The notes under the pieces were generated by a model that ran no database searches, was not told where the DNA came from, and worked only from the letters and a program-made list of their open reading frames with translations. Below are positions 11,940 through 24,365 of a stretch of 64,000 nt of DNA, in pieces. A program made the position numbers and the translations under genes. Origin of the DNA: Humulus lupulus (taxonomy: Eukaryota; Streptophyta; Magnoliopsida; Rosales; Cannabaceae); the NCBI RefSeq assembly GCF_963169125.1, contig NC_084800.1, positions 54,668,866-54,732,865 of the forward strand, in the 5' to 3' direction. Numbering within the stretch: the stretch's first letter is position 1; every line of letters starts with the position of its first letter.

Positions 11940-14900
11940 GAAGCAACTTTGATAATCTTGATGAGCTCCTCCTTCTGTCTAACAATGAAAGTCCCAGTTC
12001 TATTGAGTCTACTCTTGCAGTATCAGATCGCATAGACTCACGCAATAGACGGACTCAGTTTTGGCAACCTCACTTTGAAGAGCTACCTCGTTAGAGGTCA
12101 CAGCTGAAAACTTCAACCGAAGAGGTTCCAATTGTTCAATTGACCCAACTTCCCGAGGGTTTGAAACATGCCTTCTTGGGAGACGGTGAAACCTTTCCAT
12201 TTATCATCTCATCCAACCTTCAACATTCTCAAGAATTGCAGTTACTTGAGCTACTACGGACACATAAATCTGGGATAGGTTGGACCCTTGCTGATATCAA
12301 AGGTATTAGCCCTTTAATTTGCTCCCATCGAATCAATCTGGAGGACGAAGCCATCCCCCGAAGAGACCCTCAGCGGCGACTGAACCCCACGATGAAAGAT
12401 GTTGTAAAAAATGAAGTTTTGAAATTGTTAGACGCTGGTATTATTTACCCGGTAGCAGATAGCAAATGGGTCAGTCCTACTCAAGTCGTGCCCAAGAAAT
12501 CTGGTGTCACCGTTATCCAAAACGAAAAAGGCATCCTTGTCCCCACAAAAACGGTGACGGGGTGGCGCATGTGCATTGATTATAGAAAATTAAATGCCGC
12601 CTCCCGCAAAGATCATTTTCAACTCCCATTCATTGATCAAATCCTTGAACGTGTAGCTGGTCATCCTTTCTATTGCTTTCTTGATGGCTATTCTGGCTAT
12701 TATCAAATTGAGATTGCATTGGAGGATCAAGACAAGACCACTTTCACTTGTCCCTTTGGCACTTTTGCTTTCCGGCGTATGCCATTTGGCTTGTGTAATG
12801 CACCAGCTACTTTCCAAAGATGCATGATGAGCATCTTTAGTGACATGATCGAAAAATCAATGGAAGTATTCATGGATGACCTAAACGTTTTTGGAAACTC
12901 CTTCAAGACATGTCTTCTTCATCTTGAAGCTGTTTTAAAACGATGCATCGAGAAAGGACTTGTCCTCAATTGGGAGAAATGTCACTTCATGGTATCTTCT
13001 GGCATAGTCTTAGGCCACATTGTTTCTGAAAAAGAAATTGAGGTTGATCAATCCAAAGTCGACCTTATCTCCAATCTGCCGACTCCTAAGACTGTCAAAG
13101 ACGTTAGGTCATTTCTTGGTCATGCTGGTTTCTATAGGAGGTTCATACAAAAAATTTCAATGATTGCCCATTCGCTAAGCAACCTCCTAGCCAAAGATGC
13201 CACTTTTGAATGGACACCTAAGTGTGAGGAATCATTCTGAACGCTTGTCAATTCACTCACTTCCGCTCCCATCATTCAGTCACCCGATTGGAGTCTTCCT
13301 TTCGAAATCATGTGTGACGCTAGCAACTTTGCTGTGAGAGTTGTGCTAGGACAACGAAGGGAGGGGAAACCCTTTGTTGTCTATTATGCAGGTCGAACTC
13401 TCAATAGTGCTCAAATGAACTATTCCACCACTGAAAAATAGTTGCTTGTCGTTGTCTTTGCTCTTGACAAATTCCGATCTTACTTGATTGGATCGCCTAT
13501 TACGATCTTCACATATCACTCAGCCCTTAAGTATCTCATTTCCAAAAAGGATGCTAAGGCGCGATTAATAAGGTGGATCCTTCTCTTGCAAGAATTTGAT
13601 ATAACAATCAAAGACAAGAAATGTGTTGAAAATGTCATCGCGGACCACTTGTCCCGACTTGAATTCAGCGATCCCAATGACGGTCCATCTATTCATGATG
13701 ATTTACCCGATGAACAATTTCTTTTTGTGGCTAAGTTGTCGTGGTACGCTCACATTATAAACTACTTAGTAACAGGTGAACTCCCATCTGAATGGAGTTC
13801 ACAAGACAAACGCAAATTTCTGGTCGAGGTGCGCAATTTCTTTTGGGATGACCCATACTTATTCAAGTATTGCCCCGACCAAATCATGCGAAGATGCATC
13901 CAAGACGATGAGGTGTCTAGTGTGCTAAACTTTTGCCACAATGATGCTTGTGGTGGTCACTTTTCCGTGAAGAAAACTGCTGCAAAAATCTTACAATGCG
14001 GTCTTTACTGGCCCACTTTGTTCAAAGACACCAATGATTTCTGTCGTTCTTGTGTAAGGTGCCAAAAGTTAGGATCCTTATCCCGTCGGCACATGATGCC
14101 CTTGAACCCAATTCTTGTTATTGAAATATTTGATTGTTGGGGGATAGACTTTATGGGACCGTTTCCACCTTCTTTTGGCTACCTCTACATTCTTCTCGCT
14201 GTGGATTATGTTTCCAAATGGGTTGAGGCAGTATCATGTCGAACAAATGATAATGCTACAGTTGTCAAATTCTTGAAAGAAAACGTGTTATCAAGGTTCG
14301 GTACCCCTCGCGCTGTCATCAGTGATCAAGGCACTCATTTTTGCAACCGATCCTTTGAGGCTCTTTTGCGCAAGTACAATGTACTTCATAAAGTTGCGAA
14401 TGCCTATCATCCACAGACTAATGGTCAAGCTGAGTTAGCCAATAGGGAGATAAAACACATTCTGGAAAAGACAGTAAATCCTGACCGCAAAGATTGGTCT
14501 ACACGTCTTCTAGACGCTCTTTGGGCTTACCACACTGCTTTCAAATCCCCTCTTGGGATGTCTCCCTATCGGCTTGTCTTTGGAAAAGCCTGTCATTTAC
14601 CTATCGAGCTCAAGCATAAAGCGTATTGGGCTATCAAAGCCCTAAACTTTGATCTGAATGTCGCAGGTATCAATCGCAAACTCCAGTTGTCCAAAATTGA
14701 GGAGTTGAGAAACGATGCATATGACAATTCCAGGATTTATAAGGAAAAATTGAAAATCGCTCACGATAAACAAATCATGCGAAAACACTTTAAGCCCAAT
14801 CAGAAAGTGCATTTGTACGATTCTCGCTTGCACTTGCATCCCGGTAAACTGTGATCGCAATGGACTAGTCCATTTGTAGTGAAGCAAGTATTTCCCAACG

Positions 14901-15031
14901 GTTCGGTGGAGGTCGAGGACCCAACCGATGGGAGAATTTTTCGCGTCAATGGCCAAAGGCTGAAGCATTACATTGAGAGTGTGAGTCGTGTTGAAGAGGT
15001 CCTTCTTAAGGACCCAATCTATACACTCTGA
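11940..15031 (+). pseudogene. Athila-type pol without protease: reverse transcriptase, RNase H, integrase
   Basis: Reverse transcriptase covers about 12140-13240, with WRMCIDYRKLNAASRKD, CFLDGYSGYYQI and FMDDLNVFG carrying the catalytic Asp pair. RNase H follows with MCDASNFAV and [13 protein letters not shown]. Integrase has the zinc finger (GGHF to CVRCQ) and catalytic residues in [16 protein letters not shown] and [11 protein letters not shown]. Stops in the same frame sit at about 13238, 13439 and 14852. The last changes an LRSRW-like context to L-stop-S. Beyond it the frame runs on to the natural TGA at 15031. No D-S/T-G protease lies between the zinc knuckle and the reverse transcriptase, so it appears deleted. 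Confidence 0.88.
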
Positions 15032-16453
15032 AGTTCTGAATGCTTTGTTGTTGTTCTTTTTATTTTTATTTTTCATTATCTTTATTTTTTCTGTCTTTCT
15101 TTTATTTTTGTATGCTTTTCTTTTTTGTATTTTGTTTTGGGGAATTGTTACCAGGCTATTTTCGCTCTCGCCTCATGGACATGGTCATCATCCAGGTGGT
15201 CTCTTTCCTTACCTTTTTCATTGCTTATTCATTTTGACATTGAGGACACTGTCTGATTTTTGGTTGGGGGTGGTGAGCATGCATGGGCTTTCATTTCGAA
15301 AATCTTATTGTTACGTCATTAGCATTCATTTGGAAAACATTATTGTCTTGTTGAATTTTTAAGTCAAATTTTCTCAAAATTATCCAAGCATGAGTACAAC
15401 TTGTTGGTTTGAGTCAGTTCTTACTATGTTTAGCTATTAAGAAGTGATTTTCAGAGTTATTTTGTGCACTTTCCAAACATGCGATTAATTGGTTGTTAGC
15501 ACAAATAATTGAGAAAAATTTCAAGTTTAAAGTCTTTCATTTCTTGGTGAGTTGTGAGAGTTGAGAAAATAACTTTTTGAACTTTTATTGATCATTTGAG
15601 TTGGTAAAGTCACATCTTTGGAATTTAAAACTTGACATTTACTAGAGGGATGCTTTTCATTTAAGAAAAGTCTTTGTAATAAATTTGTGTTCTATTTATT
15701 GTATTTGTAATTTCCTTTTTATTTTTGTGTTGTCTCTTGTCAAAAAAAAAATAATGAAAAAAAAGAAATTAAAAAAAAAGAACAAAAAGAAAAAGAAAAA
15801 AATAATAGATAAATGAAAAAGAAAAAAAAAGAACAAGAGCAACACTTCCTTCTATTATTTTGTAGTTGTTGAAAAAAAAAAACATATATATATATTTCTA
15901 TTACTATTATTTTGTGTAATTGTATTAAAAAAAAATTATTATCATTATAGTTCACTGTCTTATTTATCATTGTTAGTTAGTTGTCATTTTGTTCTTGGAG
16001 TCTTCTCATGTAAATCCCAAATGTTGTTTGTCATTTGAATTCCAATAAGTTGATTTGCCTATCTTGTGATCAATATTTGTTCAGATTGTTTGTCCTAAAA
16101 AGTTTATTTTTTCTCATTTGAGTGTAAACTGTTACATTTCCAACTCCAAGAGTGTAATCCTTCCCATACAAATACTTTCAATGCCCGTGAGGAATTTGAG
16201 TTGAGATCTTTATACTTTTGAGATTTTTTGATACTATTTGTGTTATGACTTGTGATAAAAAGAATATGGTTTGATGCACACACATACAACTCTGAAATCG
16301 CAACTATAGTAGCTTAGATAGTAATTTCTAACTTCTTGCTGATACTTTGAAAATGCTTAGATGATTTTGCTTGGTTTGACTTGATTATTCAACTTGACAA
16401 TTTTCTTTTTCGCTTGAATTGCTAGGGACTAGCAATAAGCTAGTCGGAGGTTG
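15032..16453 (+). other. 3' noncoding region of the Athila element
   Basis: There is no coding frame I can support and no envelope-like frame. GAGGACACTGTCTG followed by GGTTGGGGGTGG at about 15240-15275 resembles the purine-rich tract seen after pol in Athila elements. Between 15740 and 15950 there are long A and T runs. Directly before the LTR lies GGGACTAGCAATAAGC and GTCGGAGG, the likely polypurine tract. Confidence 0.65.
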
Positions 16454-18179
16454 TGATTAGTTGTGAAAAATACACATTTATTGATTTTAATAGTCAAAAT
16501 AAATTAAGTTTTAATTAATATTTTCATGGAATTAATATGATTTATTTTATAAATGAAAATATGTGATTATGATTTAATTTATTTTATTTTGTAGGAATTA
16601 ATTGGTATTTTTGGCATTTGGAAACAAAGAAAAAAAAAAGAAAGCAAGAAGGAAAGAATTAGAACTGAAAATATAGTGGAAATTGTGGCATTTTTGAATA
16701 AAATTGGCCCACAAGTTCGGCCCAAATAGCCCAGGCCCGCCTGGTATTCTTCCCTCCCAGCGCCAGGTGGCGCACTCCAACCAGCGTCACGCGTCTTCCT
16801 TCCAGCCAACCCGAGGCCGCCACGTCGCCCAGCACTTCAACCTCTTGGGTCCTTTGCTCCAGCCGTTGACTTGGTCAACTCCTCAATATCTCAGTCATGC
16901 CTTGCATATTTCCTCCTGCATATTTGCATATTTCCTCCAGCATGCAAATTTCCTCCAGTGGCTTGTATCTGAAGCCCAACGAAAAGCCAGCCCAAATGCA
17001 TAAATACTTCAATCCAGAGGCCCATCTGAAGCTCCTCCAAGCCCAGCCAGCTGCCTACATGGCAGTTTCCCATTGGCTGGGAATGGGTCAAAACCCTCTT
17101 GTGTCACCAGCTATGTTTTGTGGGTATTGGGCTTTGTAAATTGCTATTTTGAGCTTTAAAGATCATGCTTTTGTGGCATTTTAGAAAAAGGGCATTTTGA
17201 CTATACACAAAAATAGCTAGGGTAATATTAATAATAAGATTTGATTTTTCAAAATCATATTTTATTATTAATATTTCAGATTTATTTTGTAAACCCCATT
17301 TTCTTGTTTAATTTCTTTTTAGTCCTTTTCTCCTTCTATATATAGAGACTCTTTCTTCACAATATGTATGTAATTTTTAGAGTAGAGAAACTATAGCAAA
17401 ATTTCCACTCACTTTCTTCTCGTATTTTCTTCTTAGAATTTTGTGAGAATCATGAGCATAATGGCCTAATCTTCCTAGGATTGTTAGGGATGATTCCATA
17501 TGCAAGTGATGTTATTTTGCTACTTTGATTTACTATGTTCTTAATGTAATATATTTGAGTTATTTATGTTCTTTCATCTCTATCTTTATTTTGTTATTTT
17601 TATTTACTTATGCTAATAGTATATATGATTAGTCATGCTCTTTCTATGTGCTTCTAATTAGTAAAAGTAATATTGATACATAATTTTATGTCTAATCTTC
17701 TATTGCATTATTGCCCTTGGGTATTTTGTCATTTTTAGATTTTTCATAAGATTAACATTGTGCTTTTAAAGTAAAGAACTTTATAACTCAAATGAACTTT
17801 TGTTAGAAAAGAATATGAAATTTAATGTTAGATTTTCCAAGTAAATGTTGGGATGTGAACTATTTACTTGTGTATTTTTGTAAATCAAGTAACCAAGTAA
17901 CTAAGCAAGCATATGGATGATTCTTGAAACCTTTCCATTTCTCAAACTCTTGATTACATCTTACATTTATCTCACCTATCTCACTTTATCATTTCATCAA
18001 AAAAATACAATACCAAAATCTCAAACCTCTTTCCATTTACAATTTTATTTATTTATTGTTACTAACTTTTTGTGTTATTTTCTACTAATCTTTTGATTTT
18101 AGGTTACCTCCTTGTGGATTGACCGCCCGATTATACTACAACCACCGCTTAGTGGTTGTCACATTTTGGGCGTTAAACA
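16454..18179 (+). mobile_element. 3' LTR of the Athila element, 1726 bp
   Basis: It begins TGATTAGTTGTGAAAAAT and ends GGGCGTTAAACA. It is colinear with the solo LTR at 27195-28873, which has its own target duplication, and this fixes both ends. TATATATAGAGAC at about 17336 is the likely TATA box. The purine-rich stretch just upstream supports a 3' LTR rather than a solo LTR. The 5 bp on its two sides do not match. It abuts a Tat gag remnant at 18180. Open frames inside it around 16700-17140 are chance. Confidence 0.85.
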
Positions 18180-18675
18180 CCTTTCTTTTTTATTGTATAT
18201 GGCCTCTTAGTCTTTTTTCAGGTGATGAAATCGAGAAAGAGAAGAATGGCATAAACAATCTGGGCGAATCAACTGACCCTCCTAAGAATGATGGAAATAA
18301 CGGGTCTGACCACCATGAGGAAAAGAAAGCAAAGTTGAGTTCAAACGAAAAGCCAACCAAGTATGAGCCTCGGTTCACTAATTACACCACTCTCTCGGCC
18401 AGCCGAGCAAAGATATATCTTGCTAGTCATGAAGGAGTTCCCTACAAGAAGCCTCCCCCCATCAGGAAAGAGATGTGGAAGAGAGATATGAATAAGTTTT
18501 GTCGTTTCCATGGAGATTATGGTCACGACACGAATGAATGAAATCACCTCAAGGACGAGATAGAATTTCGTCTCCGATCGGGCAAGTTGAGGAAGTACCG
18601 GGTAGAGACACCCCAAGGAGAAGGAGGCAACAGCAATCCTGGGTTCAAACGACAAAGATCTCCGCCCTTGCAGCC

Positions 18676-20598
18676 TGTAATGACCCACTACTCTAGACTT
18701 TTGGACCATTAACAAAACTATACATACAATCCTTAATAGAACTCACATTTTGCGAAAATACCATAATTTTATTAAGTAACTTGTAAAAATAAGAGTTACT
18801 TACAAAATAAATACCAAGAAGGATATGGGATCCCATTGTCTTTAAAAACAAAACATGATTTAAAATAAAAAGACATTACATAAATAGTGCGGAAAATACA
18901 TGTTAAAAGATATAAAACAAAACTACATCCTCGAATCAAATAACGCTCGGCTCCTTGATTCCATATACCATCGATACACATCCTCTAAGCGGCCACGAAT
19001 CTCACCGCCTCTAAAGCTATTTTCCTGCACATAAAACAAAAAGGAATGAGCCTAATGCCCAGCAAGGAAAATCTAACACATAATCATAAACATCAAAATT
19101 TCATGATAAACATAAAGACATATCATAACACTTATTACATACACTTATTATAATGGCCATTATTACTTGGGGTCCCATAGACTAAACAAGTCATATGCCC
19201 ATGGGGTTAGTGGGGTCCTACTAGCTAAGTAGGTCATATGCCCATAACCCATTTGGGGTCTTGTTAGTCATATGGGTCATATGCCCAAGCCTACAAACAT
19301 ATATACATACATATCAGAACACATTTAATAACATAAAACATAAGATAACATAAACATATAACATATTGATTCTAGCCTATTTTCCTTACCAAAGTTACCG
19401 GGATATGTGGACTGAGTTGAGACTTTTGGAACACTCCTAAAACCATATATAAAGGGTGAGTAGATTTGAAGAAAAGAGATGAAATGAAAGGGATGGAAAG
19501 ACTAAACCATTGAAAGTCACACTCACCAAAACTTATGTGCTCAAGAATTTAGATTTCCTAACCAAAATAAGAATGAGGTTAGGAGACTGAGTAGAAGACT
19601 AAGAGAAGGAAACATAACATAAAACAAATGAACTAGAGTTTTGGTTTACCTCAAAGACTTGTAAGACCAATCTACACCACAACTGAAATATTATAGAACC
19701 TTACTTCCCAAAGTGTTTGATAAGCTTATGATGTTTAAGCTTATGATTTCCCCAACTCAGGTGTTTAACTCTCACACTCTCCTAGCACTTGCAGCTTCTG
19801 AACTTAGAGTAAAAAGGTGAATAATGGTTGGGTACTAGGTCCTATTTATAGAGTTTAGGAATGAAAGGATCTTGATTTTACTTGAATAAAAATAATAGCT
19901 TTTTAGGTGAAAATAATTTGAATAATCGTTCAGCAGAGGCTGAAGACTCGTTCAGAAAGATGCTGGACTTATCTAGAGTTTGAATGGCTGAAAGGAAAAG
20001 AATTCAAAAACATTTGAAAAGACACTGAAGGAGGTGATATATCGCCCCTTGTAGGCGATATATCACCTGGGCCAGTATGCCCGAGGCGACCGTGCATTGT
20101 CTCGTGTTTTCCGTATCTACGTGCTGCGATATATCGCCCCCTATAGCTGCGATATATCGGCACACGCTGATTAATTAAACACGAAATTACACATTTTTAG
20201 CTAAGTTTGAATGGAGTAAACAACCTTGACTAAGCCCTCAACGTATTCAAAGCTGCTGACTGACCCTAATGCATTCAAACTTTACTCCTTATTAAATTTA
20301 ATCCTCCAAAATACTTAATCTTTAATCACCCATTCATAACATGTGCTTAAAATCCTATTGGTTGATATCTAAACCTTATAGTATAATAAATATTATTCTT
20401 AATATCAGCTATATAATCAAACCTTAGGTTAAAATTAATATTCTTAAACTATAGGTCAAACTTAGAAAGTCTATAAGTACTACTATGAGTGTCCAAATAA
20501 TTCCCGGTCTGAACCAAAAATCCACAGTAACAAAGATAATACTATACATACTATAATACTACTAAATAATTAGCTAAGTAAAGTTCTTGGACTCTACA
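18676..20598 (-). mobile_element. solo LTR, Tekay-like, 1923 bp, in the Tat gag
   Basis: The plus strand starts TGTAATGACCCACTACTC and ends TTGGACTCTACA. It is flanked by CAGCC at 18671-18675 and at 20599-20603. The gag reading frame joins cleanly if the insert and one CAGCC are removed. The LTR runs minus, judged from blocks shared with 23564-24356 and 54899-56581 (AAGCGGC and a CTTTACCTGCACC-like block). No coding frame is present. The family assignment to Tekay-type chromoviruses is inference from the TGTAAYGNCC terminus. Confidence 0.85.
20032..20165. repeat. cluster of GATATATC palindromes in the Tekay-like LTR
   Basis: The arms AGGTGATATATCGCC (20032-20046) and GGCGATATATCACCT (20054-20068) are perfect inverted copies around a 7-nt loop. 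Two more cores, GCGATATATCGC at 20126 and GCGATATATCGG at 20149, follow. The core is itself palindromic. Confidence 0.9.
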
Positions 20599-20699
20599 CA
20601 GCCCGGGCCTGTGGACTTTACCTTAGACACTATATGTGGAGGTCCACACTTGGCTGAGGATAACAACAAAGCAAGGGAGAGGTATGCCAAGACACTTCA

Positions 20700-22382
20700 A
20701 CATGAGCGGGAGTGCAAGGATCAGGAGCCACTAGAACGGCGAGCGTCTGTGAATATATTATTTCTAAATATCGCTTTCAAAGTTGTAGTTTAATTTCAAG
20801 TTGTTTAACTTGTTATTTAAATTTGGTTTATGAGCTGGTTATTTGCTGATCAATCATCTATTTTTGAACAATTTTTGTTGTTTAAGACTCGTTATTAGAC
20901 ACGTTTTGTCCTTTTTAATTTACGAGTAATAAAAGAGACTATGCGCAGCGTGGTCGATTCTTGCTACAAATGTGCATGTGTGTTAATTGTTCGAACAGTG
21001 TTCAACTGATCGGTAAAATCGGACAGTGTTCAACTGGTCGATACGTTCAAGCAGTGTTCAACTGCTCGAGTATTTTCAATATATTCTATATGTTTCACGA
21101 GCAATTAACTGCTCGAACAGATTCGGTAAAGTAGCAAGTGACCCAGGATCGTTCAACCCTTGATTGATTGGGGGGCCATGGGGTATGCTAGTATATAATT
21201 TAACACAGGCAATAAGAGTACGAGTAAACATATTTGTTTTTAGGCTGACTTGTAAAATTTTGAAGTAAAAAAAAGCCATTAAGCTAACTTGTTTGACAAA
21301 GATTAAGTAACTTGGAATTTTTCAAAATTTTAAGTTAGAAGCAAATATTCATGTGACAATAAACGTTATGCTCATAAAATGTTAGAGCAATAAGAGTGTT
21401 AGAAAGTATACTTAGTATGGACTTATGAAATGTCTAGAATTTCTAAGTTAGAAAACTAAGTACTCATGCGAAAATATAAGGCATACATCAGAGTGACTTT
21501 ACTATTTGCAAAAAACTTATAACTTTTTAAGTCTAAAAAGACTTAGAATGTTTCAAGTTAACAAAGAAAAGTAAAGTAGAATTGCATGAAACATAAAGAT
21601 TTTGTGCAAACCCGAGGACATAAGGGCATGCATCCAAGTGGATAGGCTGTGGTATCCGAGTAGATGGCGTGCATCCGAGGAGCCAGGCAACAAGAGGTGT
21701 CCGAGCGGATTTGGTGCGTGTCTGATCGGCTGGGAGATGGTGCTGCATCCAAGGAGCTAGGCAACAAGAGGTGCCCGATGAGCTGCTGCAGGTGCGCATC
21801 CGAAAGGTTGGCATGTCCGAGTGGATGGCTGGGCATCCGAAGGCTGGTGTTGATTTGGTGCGTGTCCGATTGGTTGGGTGGTGGGCGAGCAGATGCCGAG
21901 TGTGTCCGAGCAGGCCCGCGTGCATCCGAGTGTTGGGGTGCATGTCCGAGGAGCTGCTAGCTGGGCATCCGAGAAGCTGCGTTCGAGCGGATAGTGGCTG
22001 CGTGTCCGAGCAGCTGGGGGTGCATCCGAGCGGATGTTGGCTACATGTCCGAGCAGCTGGGGCTGCATCCGAGTGGATGGTGGCATGTGTCTGAGTGGAT
22101 GGTAGCAAGTGTTTGAGCGGCTGGGGTGCGTTTGAGGAGTAGCATTGCTAAGAAGTTGTTTAGGTTTCGAGGCACAAGGCTTCCGAGGGACAAAAGAAAT
22201 TTGATCGGTTAGGAATGGTAAAAGAAACAAGATTGATGGGCTAAAGGAAACGTTTGATCGTGGGTTTACTACAAAAGTGAAAGTTACTGACTGGATGGAA
22301 GCTTTTGGATGACCTCAAAAACATTTTGCAAGAGAAAAAGTTTATCATACGAGTAAATCATATAATAAACTTGGGGAGAAAA
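20700..22382 (+). other. 3' noncoding region of the Tat remnant, with minisatellites
   Basis: No gene is supported. Three imperfect copies of a CAGTGTTCAACTG-centred unit lie at 20990-21065. A GC-richer minisatellite lies at 21600-22140. AAACTTGGGGAGAAAA, ending at 22382, is a clear polypurine tract directly before the LTR. The large open frames on both strands here follow from the repeats. Confidence 0.7.
21600..22140. repeat. minisatellite of 20-23 bp units built on GCATCCGAG / GTGTCCGAG
   Basis: Units such as CCGAGCAGCTGGGGGTGCAT, CCGAGCGGATGTTGGC and CCGAGTGGATGGTGGC alternate about two dozen times with variable spacing of 20-23 bp. The array lies in the 3' noncoding part of the Tat remnant. 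Frames called across it are repetitive on both strands and are not genes. Confidence 0.85.
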
Positions 22383-23563
22383 TGTTATCCCCAAAATTTC
22401 AGTTCGATGGCGTGGCAATCAGAAGTGACAAGTGGCAATGCATGGTCAGTAAATGGCACATTAATAGTCAATAAATTTGTTGGCCCTTCGGAGTTGTGAT
22501 AAAGTGATTTGACCGATCTGATAGAATTTCTGTCCGACCGGTGAAGATTTTTAACTGGCCAGTCAAGTGTTTTGCTACACCAGAGATGTGTCATGCTAGA
22601 CCAGAGAAGTGCCGTGCTAGACCAGAGATGTGCCATGTTAGACCAAAGATGTGTCATGTTAGACCAGAGAAGTGTCATGCTAGACCAGAGATGTGCCATG
22701 TTAGACCAGAGATTTGTCATGTTAGACCGGTGGAGTGCATGGCCGACCGGTGAGGTGTTTGGCCGACTGGTGGAGTGCATGGTCGACCGATGAAGTGTTT
22801 GACTGACCGGCGGAGTGCATGGCCGACCAGTGAAGTATTTGACCGACCAGTGAGGTGCTTGACCGACCGGAGGAGTGCTTGGCCAACCAGATAGGTGTTT
22901 GGTCGATTGATCAGGTGCTTGACCGACCGAAGGAGTGCTTGCCCGACTAGTGAGGTGCTTGGGCGACCATTGAGGTGTTTGGCCGACCAGTTTTTCTCCA
23001 AGGAGTGACGTCGACTTACTGAACAGATTATTGTTATGCAAGCGAAGTTCCAGCAATAGCTTAGACTAGAATCAGTCGTGCCTACGCGGGAATCTCTCAG
23101 ATTATCCCAAAGAAGTAGTGTATTGTTGTATTTTAAATATTATTATTAACAAAATATTGTGAGAGTAACAGAAAGGGCCCGGTCGAAGGGAATATTTGAT
23201 GGACGATCCATGAGCCTATAAATAAATGGCTCATGGCATCATTTTAGGGATCTGATCTTTTAGACTGAAAAAAACTCGCTATTTTGGAGACTTTGGGACT
23301 GTTACTTGAGGGATTCTTGGGGCATTTTCTAAGAGAGTTTAGAGAGAGAAACTATGTATTTTTCTACTTACACTTAAGAAACTCAGTTGACTCAAGTTCA
23401 TCTGATCTTAAGTGTAGGATATATATCACAACTCCAAGTGGATTAGGCTATTACCAATAAATTGGGGTTGAACCACTATAAAATTATCTGTGTCGTATTT
23501 TTCTCTTGAAGGTTCATTGTAGTTTGGACGTCTACTCGTCGTTGGCCAAAATCGTGGTCAACA
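22383..23563 (+). mobile_element. 3' LTR of the Tat remnant, 1181 bp (LTR A)
   Basis: It starts TGTTATCCCCAAAATTTC after a polypurine tract and ends GTGGTCAACA. It shares the start block, the GTGACAAGYGGCAATGC block and the last 350 bp with LTR B (ending 27069), and its termini match the LTR at 63046-63638. CCTATAAATAAATGG at about 23215 is a probable TATA box. A 21-bp minisatellite fills its middle. Confidence 0.8.
22560..22990. repeat. 21-bp minisatellite inside LTR A, about 20 copies
   Basis: A typical unit is TGCCATGTTAGACCAGAGATG. Downstream copies drift to forms such as GAGTGCATGGCCGACCGGTG but keep the 21-bp register. Because 21 is divisible by three, all frames stay open and give repetitive pseudo-proteins on both strands. 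Confidence 0.9.
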
Positions 23564-24356
23564 GCAGGGCACGACCCTATGTGATTATGATGCAAGGCGT
23601 AGCCCCGTTGATTATGTTTATGTATGTTTAAGTATTTGTTAAATTATGCTATGTGTGCATATTTGTGATGAACGGCAAGGGCCGAGAATGGTGAGGGCCG
23701 AGAATAGCGAGGGCTGGGAACGGAGAAGGCCGAGAACAACAAGGTCGAGTATGGCAAGGGGCCGGGAGCAGCGTTTAGCAAGCGGAGTGCGAGTTGCCAG
23801 GGTGAGACCCCGTTGGATACCTGGGATATCCTCACGGTGTAGACCGCGAACCCAGGGCCTGGTAAAGCGCTTGGGACAGCATGCTGTATGTGTTTAGCCT
23901 GTTGGCAGTTTTATTATATGCTAATTGGTAACTATGTATATGTTGTTTGCTTGTGTGGAGTTTTCTTGCTAGGCTTCAGCTTACGAGTGCTCTATGGTTC
24001 AGGTAAGGGCAAGGGAAAGGTCGACCAACCATGAGTACGGAGAGCGTGAAGCGACGTGTACATGTTTGGCCTGCCTGGCTGCCACGGCCAGGGTTATTTT
24101 TTGGGAGATGTTTGTATTAAACCTAATTTGTCGTTTAGTCGACTTTAATCATATTTTTGAGTTGTAAATATTTCTAAATAATATTTTGAGATCCCTAATG
24201 TTAAACACTTTATAATTTTCAATGAATGATTACATTTTAAAATTATGTGACTTTTATTACAGTTTAGTTACACTTTTGACCTAAATCCTTGGCTAGCGGG
24301 TTAATTGCACATTTTAAACTCACTTAGTAATGACTCTAAGGAAGTAGGGCATTACA
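23564..24356 (+). mobile_element. 3' portion of a Tekay-like LTR
   Basis: The segment ends GTAGGGCATTACA, the reverse of the TGTAAYGNCC start seen at 18676 and 54899. It shares with them, in opposite orientation, the block around GCTCTATGGTTCAGGTAAGGG. Its 5' part is missing because LTR A abuts it. A GC-richer run of AAGGGCCGAGAATGG-like imperfect repeats lies at 23680-23770. No coding function is seen. Confidence 0.65.
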
Positions 24357-24365
24357 AAAACATTA

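Larger units (their letters stand above)
18190..20700 (+). pseudogene. Tat gag C-terminal remnant, split by a solo LTR
   Basis: The left part (to 18675) reads FTNYTTLSASRAKIYLAS, then KFCRFHGDYGHDTNE, a stop where Cys is expected, and NHLKDEIEFRLRSGKLRKYR. The right part resumes at 20604 with GPVDFTLDTICGGPHLAE and RERYAKTLQHERE. This is the knuckle region and the ISGGPHLAG-like block of Tat gag, colinear with the minus element but of another family. No protease or polymerase follows. The DNA passes straight to noncoding repeats, so the element was internally deleted or non-autonomous. The N-terminal part is lost at the Athila LTR. Confidence 0.75.

Noticed and set aside
15032..16453. Envelope-like gene of the Athila element
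   Set aside because: Some Athila elements have one here, but I find no long frame or membrane-protein pattern beyond T-rich chance frames.
16579..17139. Small proteins in GC-rich DNA on both strands
   Set aside because: They lie inside an Athila LTR and differ in the homologous solo LTR at 27326-27889.
22560..22990. CRISPR-like array
   Set aside because: Units are contiguous 21-bp copies without unique spacers and lie in a plant LTR.
21533..23056. Long open frames on both strands (up to 223 codons) rich in Cys, His, Arg or Ser
   Set aside because: They lie on minisatellites of 20-23 and 21 bp. A 21-bp period keeps all frames open and gives 7-residue repeats on either strand.
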